A stretch of DNA of 45,837 bases from a virus. Below, one piece after another: positions 43,355-45,837 of this stretch (position 1 is the stretch's first letter; each line of letters opens with the position of its first letter). Both the position numbers and the translations under genes were made by a program. The stretch spans positions 1 through 45,837 of IMG/VR virus record IMGVR_UViG_3300046167_000503. One strand, given 5' to 3'. The notes beneath the pieces were generated by a model that saw only the letters and a program-made list of their open reading frames with translations, was not told the origin of the DNA and did no database searches.

Positions 43355-43751
43355 TAAGATATGGACCCCCGCAGAAATGCTGGAAATTGTGTTACACGAA
43401 CCCGATGATTTTCTGAAGGTTCGTGAGACACTTACCCGCATGGGCGTGGCATCCAGAAAAGAAAACAAACTCTACCAGTCGTGTCATATTCTGCACAAGC
43501 AGGGTAGATACTTTGTGGTACACTTTAAAGAATTGTTTTTGCTCGACGGCAAGAAATCCAATTTAGAAGAGAGTGATATACAGCGCCGCAACACCATCGC
43601 AACACTATTGAGCGATTGGGGTTTGGTAAAGATACTTGATAAATCGCAAGCAAGCAACTGTGCACCATTGCGACAGATCAAGATCATCTCTCACAAAGAC
43701 AAGATGGATTGGGAACTATGTCCCAAGTACAACATAGGTAATAAACAGTAG
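43344..43751 (+). CDS. regA: RegA translational repressor
   Basis: 135 residues from GTG 43344; the AGGA nine bases upstream is moderate. The alternative start, ATG 43377 (MLEIVLHEPDDFLKV), aligns exactly with T4 RegA (MIEITLKKPEDFLKV) and gives 124 residues versus 122 in T4, but it lacks a ribosome site; I cannot decide. Conserved body: VRETLTRMGVASRKENKLY, QSCHILHKQGRYFVVHFKEL, LLSDWGLVKI and the ending WELCPKYNIG. RegA binds mRNA at ribosome sites of replication genes, including gp44/gp45 and its own, in T4. The position after gp62 is canonical. Confidence 0.93.
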   Translation: MEDNKIWTPAEMLEIVLHEPDDFLKVRETLTRMGVASRKENKLYQSCHILHKQGRYFVVHFKELFLLDGKKSNLEESDIQRRNTIATLLSDWGLVKILDKSQASNCAPLRQIKIISHKDKMDWELCPKYNIGNKQ

Positions 43752-43753
43752 GC

Positions 43754-44767
43754 ATGAAAACTTTGTTAATCTGCTGGCCTAGGCGAGAAGGTGAGGATCT
43801 GGATACATTCTTTGTTGATAAAAATTTAAGACACAAGAATGATGATGGTCACTATTATATGGGCAAGCGAGAGCAAGACGCAGTTGCAACCTTATATAAG
43901 AATCTAGTCGAGGTATGTAAAGAAGAAAGTATACCTCATAAGATTGTGTATAACAAACGTTACAGGTGGATACCCTATAGCAATACCGACATTACGTTGT
44001 GCTATCATATCCATAAGAATGCAAACCAGGCGAAAAATGACAACGAGTGGTGTTCGCACACTTCTGGTTCGCCTGGTTACTTTACCTTTGATCAGATGGG
44101 TTATGCAGGTTTCTCTACCGTATGTAACGTTGCACCACCATCGTTTAACGAGGGGTATGCTGAACTCTTTAAGACGAAAGAATGGTTCGAAGAGTTTGCT
44201 AGTGATTACATTGGCAACAATGTGTCACGCAATACGCAGTACATCAAAGCACCCAAGATTGAGGGTGAATATGTTTTCATAGCAGGTCAGTTAAGTTATG
44301 ACTCGGTGCTACAACTCAGTGACATACCAGGGCAAGTGTACTACGACAACATGGCAAGACGTGCACAAGAACTTGGACTCAAGGTCGTGTACAAACCACA
44401 CCCCGGTGAGATGTTAAAGGATGCGAGAAAAGGTACGTTCAAAGCACCTAATGGTTCGATCGTCACACAGGGAAACATTCACGAACTCATTGCTGGAGCG
44501 AAAGCAGTAATTACTGTAAACTCAGGTGTCGGAATGGAAGCACTCTTCCATCGCAAACCTGTCTACATCTGTGGGTCTGCCGACTACGAAGGCGGGTGCT
44601 ACAAAGTAAGGAAAGGAGAGTATGACCGCATCGACTTCGGTTGGACTCCCGATCAACAACATATTGAAAATCTTTTGTACTATCTTCATAAGCAATTCTA
44701 TGTGGATGTTTATGACAAAGAGAGCATACGAAAGAGACTAAAATTTATGTATTCGTTGCAGGTTTAG
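43754..44767 (+). CDS. Capsule/Kdo-transferase-like (KpsC/KpsS-type) glycosyltransferase
   Basis: 337 residues, 2 bases after regA. The C-terminal half has the capsule-polysaccharide/CDP-glycerol-type signature: VVYKPHPGEM (about 211-220), then GNIHELIAGAKAVITVNSGV and GMEALFHRKPVYICG (about 255-275). These are the GT-B-like donor-site segments of KpsC/KpsS beta-Kdo transferases. The N-terminal half (WPRREGEDLDTFFVD, PYSNTDITLCYHIHKN) is not recognised. It is an accessory gene inserted between regA and hsp20. It may modify host surface glycans, or a virion protein or nucleotide; substrate unknown. No signal peptide or membrane segment, so cytoplasmic. Confidence 0.72.
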   Translation: MKTLLICWPRREGEDLDTFFVDKNLRHKNDDGHYYMGKREQDAVATLYKNLVEVCKEESIPHKIVYNKRYRWIPYSNTDITLCYHIHKNANQAKNDNEWCSHTSGSPGYFTFDQMGYAGFSTVCNVAPPSFNEGYAELFKTKEWFEEFASDYIGNNVSRNTQYIKAPKIEGEYVFIAGQLSYDSVLQLSDIPGQVYYDNMARRAQELGLKVVYKPHPGEMLKDARKGTFKAPNGSIVTQGNIHELIAGAKAVITVNSGVGMEALFHRKPVYICGSADYEGGCYKVRKGEYDRIDFGWTPDQQHIENLLYYLHKQFYVDVYDKESIRKRLKFMYSLQV

Positions 44768-44792
44768 AATCTCGTAATGTATATATAGATGC

Positions 44793-44817
44793 AACGATGC
44801 GGAATTCTCCGATCGTT
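44793..44817 (+). other. Hairpin upstream of hsp20
   Basis: AACGAT-(G)-CGGA, loop ATTC, TCCG-ATCGTT: a 10-base-pair stem with one bulged G, in the 88-base gap between the glycosyltransferase-like gene and hsp20. No U-run follows. It could end or protect the upstream mRNA, or act as a processing site; the hsp20 ribosome site (TAAGGAG) is well downstream of it. Confidence 0.5.
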
Positions 44818-44855
44818 AGACAACAATCTTGCTTAAATTAAATAAGGAGATAGCA

Positions 44856-45284
44856 ATGGTTACTACACGAACAAAAGTGTTTTCGTTCCCCCACTCTCGT
44901 TTCATTGGTTTCGACCATGTCTGGGATGAGATAGAAAGACTAACTGCCGCAGGCGCAAACGAGAAGGGTTTTCCTCGTCACAATATTATCAAATATTCTG
45001 ATACGGATTACGCCATGGAGTTTGCCCTAGGCGGTTATGCAAAGAAAGATCTAGACATTGAAGCAAAACCTGGTGTACTAGTGATCAAGGGAAACCCAGA
45101 AGAGGATACGAGAGAGTATCTTCACAAAGGGATTACTACGAAGAAATTCGTGGAAACATTTCGACTCGCAGACCACGTTGTCGTTGATGGAGCGGAATTC
45201 GTCAACGGACTACTAGTGATTAAACTCAGAGTAGAACTGCCCGAAGAGAAGCGTCCGAGAAAAATAGAAATCAATTCTCAATAA
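44856..45284 (+). CDS. hsp20: Small heat-shock protein (Hsp20/IbpA family)
   Basis: 142 residues from ATG 44856 (TAAGGAGATAGC before it); an upstream ATG lies before that site and is rejected. The alpha-crystallin domain runs from about residue 40 (YPRHNII-like FPRHNIIKYSDTDYAMEF) through GYAKKDLDIEAKPGVLVIKG, YLHKGITTKKFVETFRLADH and the terminal NGLLVIKLRVELPEE with an IxI-type ending (KIEIN). Hsp20 chaperones hold unfolding proteins. The gene is frequent between regA and gp43 in marine T4-like phages, where a role in folding or protecting phage proteins during infection is assumed. Confidence 0.92.
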   Translation: MVTTRTKVFSFPHSRFIGFDHVWDEIERLTAAGANEKGFPRHNIIKYSDTDYAMEFALGGYAKKDLDIEAKPGVLVIKGNPEEDTREYLHKGITTKKFVETFRLADHVVVDGAEFVNGLLVIKLRVELPEEKRPRKIEINSQ

Positions 45285-45296
45285 GGACACTTATAA

Positions 45297-45536
45297 ATGA
45301 AAACTAAAAACACTATCCTCGCCGCTTGTAGTGGCGTAATCTTAGCGGCATCTTTAACATCAACACCAGTTATGGCAGAAGAGTCATACACTGCAACTGA
45401 ACGTGAAGATGGCAAATTCTGTGCACGAGTAAAGGTTCAAAATGTTGGTATGACTACCATCAAAAGAACTAAGTGCAGAACACTCGAAGAGTGGGAAAGA
45501 GCAGGTTATGTCGTATCGGCAACAGAGGAGATGTAA
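45297..45536 (+). CDS. Small secreted protein with two cysteines
   Basis: 79 residues with AAGGACACTTATAA before the ATG. A clear signal peptide (hydrophobic ILAACSGVILAASL, cleavage after VMA) precedes a mature peptide of about 52 residues with FCARVKVQNVGMTTIKRTKC and RTLEEWERAGYVV. The spacing 'C.......G......T.C.T.EEWE' resembles small periplasmic proteins of Proteobacteria, where the two Cys may form a disulfide. In this phage it follows hsp20 and overlaps the next tiny gene by one base. It could act on the cell envelope or on a secreted host factor; nothing more specific can be said. Confidence 0.7.
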   Translation: MKTKNTILAACSGVILAASLTSTPVMAEESYTATEREDGKFCARVKVQNVGMTTIKRTKCRTLEEWERAGYVVSATEEM

Positions 45537-45643
45537 TGAAAACGTTATATGAAAACCGAGAGTCAGTAATTGCAACCTTGCAATTGCTCTCTATCTTAGC
45601 AGTAGCACCATTTATTATCGTGGTAAGTATGGTGTCTGCATAA
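45536..45643 (+). CDS. 35-residue single-span membrane peptide
   Basis: The ATG shares one base with the preceding stop (TAATG). A charged N-terminus (MKTLYENRESVIA) is followed by one hydrophobic span (LLSILAVAPFIIVVSMV). The stop/start overlap, the preceding GAGGAGATG and the clean transmembrane pattern support a real small gene. It may partner the secreted protein upstream. No family recognised. The 194 bases after it contain no supportable gene. Confidence 0.55.
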   Translation: MKTLYENRESVIATLQLLSILAVAPFIIVVSMVSA

Positions 45644-45837
45644 TGATTAAGAAAGCAAAGAACATCGTAGGCGATTGCCCTGTTCGCATTTTTTAATCAT
45701 TGGAGGACTGGTATCACCATTCTTCTATACCCCCCACGTATAGCATAGGTTATGGACCATTCGTTAACTATATGTTGTAACACCGTATACAAGTTTACCG
45801 GCGTTCTTGGATCTTACGGAACGGATCGCTTAAAAAT

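Noticed and set aside
45292-45299. TATAAATG resembling a late promoter before the secreted protein
   Set aside because: It overlaps the ATG itself and would start transcription inside the gene. A similar TATAAATG before gp67 (about 29032-29039) is rejected for the same reason.
45752-45837. Open frame from an ATG running off the right edge
   Set aside because: 28 codons, no ribosome site and no recognisable product; the region 45644-45837 also shows a 17-codon ATG ORF and no tRNA-like fold. In relatives gp43 (DNA polymerase) often follows, but its start is not visible.

Overview
The window is a contiguous, all-plus-strand piece of a T4-superfamily (exo-T-even) contractile-tailed phage genome. 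The evidence is the almost canonical T4 gene order: the end of a gp14-like gene, gp15, a tail-fibre/appendage block, gp16-gp17 (terminase), gp18-gp19 (sheath, tube), gp20 (portal), further structural genes, gp67-gp68-gp21-gp22-gp23 (prohead), then uvsY-uvsW-gp55-gp47-gp46-gp45-gp44-gp62-regA and hsp20. An Hsp20 gene after regA and large beta-rich fibre proteins are habits of marine T4-like phages. The host is probably a Gram-negative bacterium: there are signal-peptide proteins, a putative small outer-membrane beta-strand protein, a capsule/Kdo-transferase-like enzyme and near-consensus sigma70 promoters. The host genus cannot be read from the sequence, and no photosynthesis gene is present that would point to a cyanophage.

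Layout. 1-14.6 kb: neck/tail completion, then a fibre/appendage block built from reused modules (a small N-terminal module present four times, an integrin-like FG-GAP propeller plus LamG-like end, a duplicated fibre domain with glycine-rich hinges, tandem paralogues, and a T4-like structural N-terminus fused to Calx-beta-like repeats). 14.6-20.6 kb: DNA packaging, sheath, tube and portal. 20.6-29.0 kb: a collagen-like protein with 53 uninterrupted Gly-X-Y triplets and large unassigned structural proteins, with two very small genes between them. 29.0-32.7 kb: prohead scaffold, protease and major capsid protein, closed by a strong terminator. 32.7-34.4 kb: an accessory cassette of three envelope proteins, including a PiT-type permease-like protein. 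34.5-43.8 kb: a second tail-tube-like protein followed by recombination, late sigma and replication-clamp genes. 43.8-45.8 kb: a glycosyltransferase-like gene, hsp20 and tiny secreted or membrane proteins.

Regulation is legible. Structural units are preceded by the T4 late element TATAAATA (at least six exact copies), which the window's own gp55 would recognise. The recombination/replication units are preceded by TTGA(C/T)-like -35 boxes and TATAAT, i.e. host sigma70-type promoters. Three hairpins, one of them a textbook terminator, separate the modules.

Three conserved genes (an unassigned structural gene at 26.3-28.4 kb, gp22 and gp44) are each broken by exactly one extra base. In all three the shift can be placed in a GG or GGG run. 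Consensus insertion errors are the simplest explanation, but +1 frameshifting is not excluded. The most interesting accessory content is the envelope cassette after the capsid gene, the KpsC-like enzyme after regA, and the modular fibre block.
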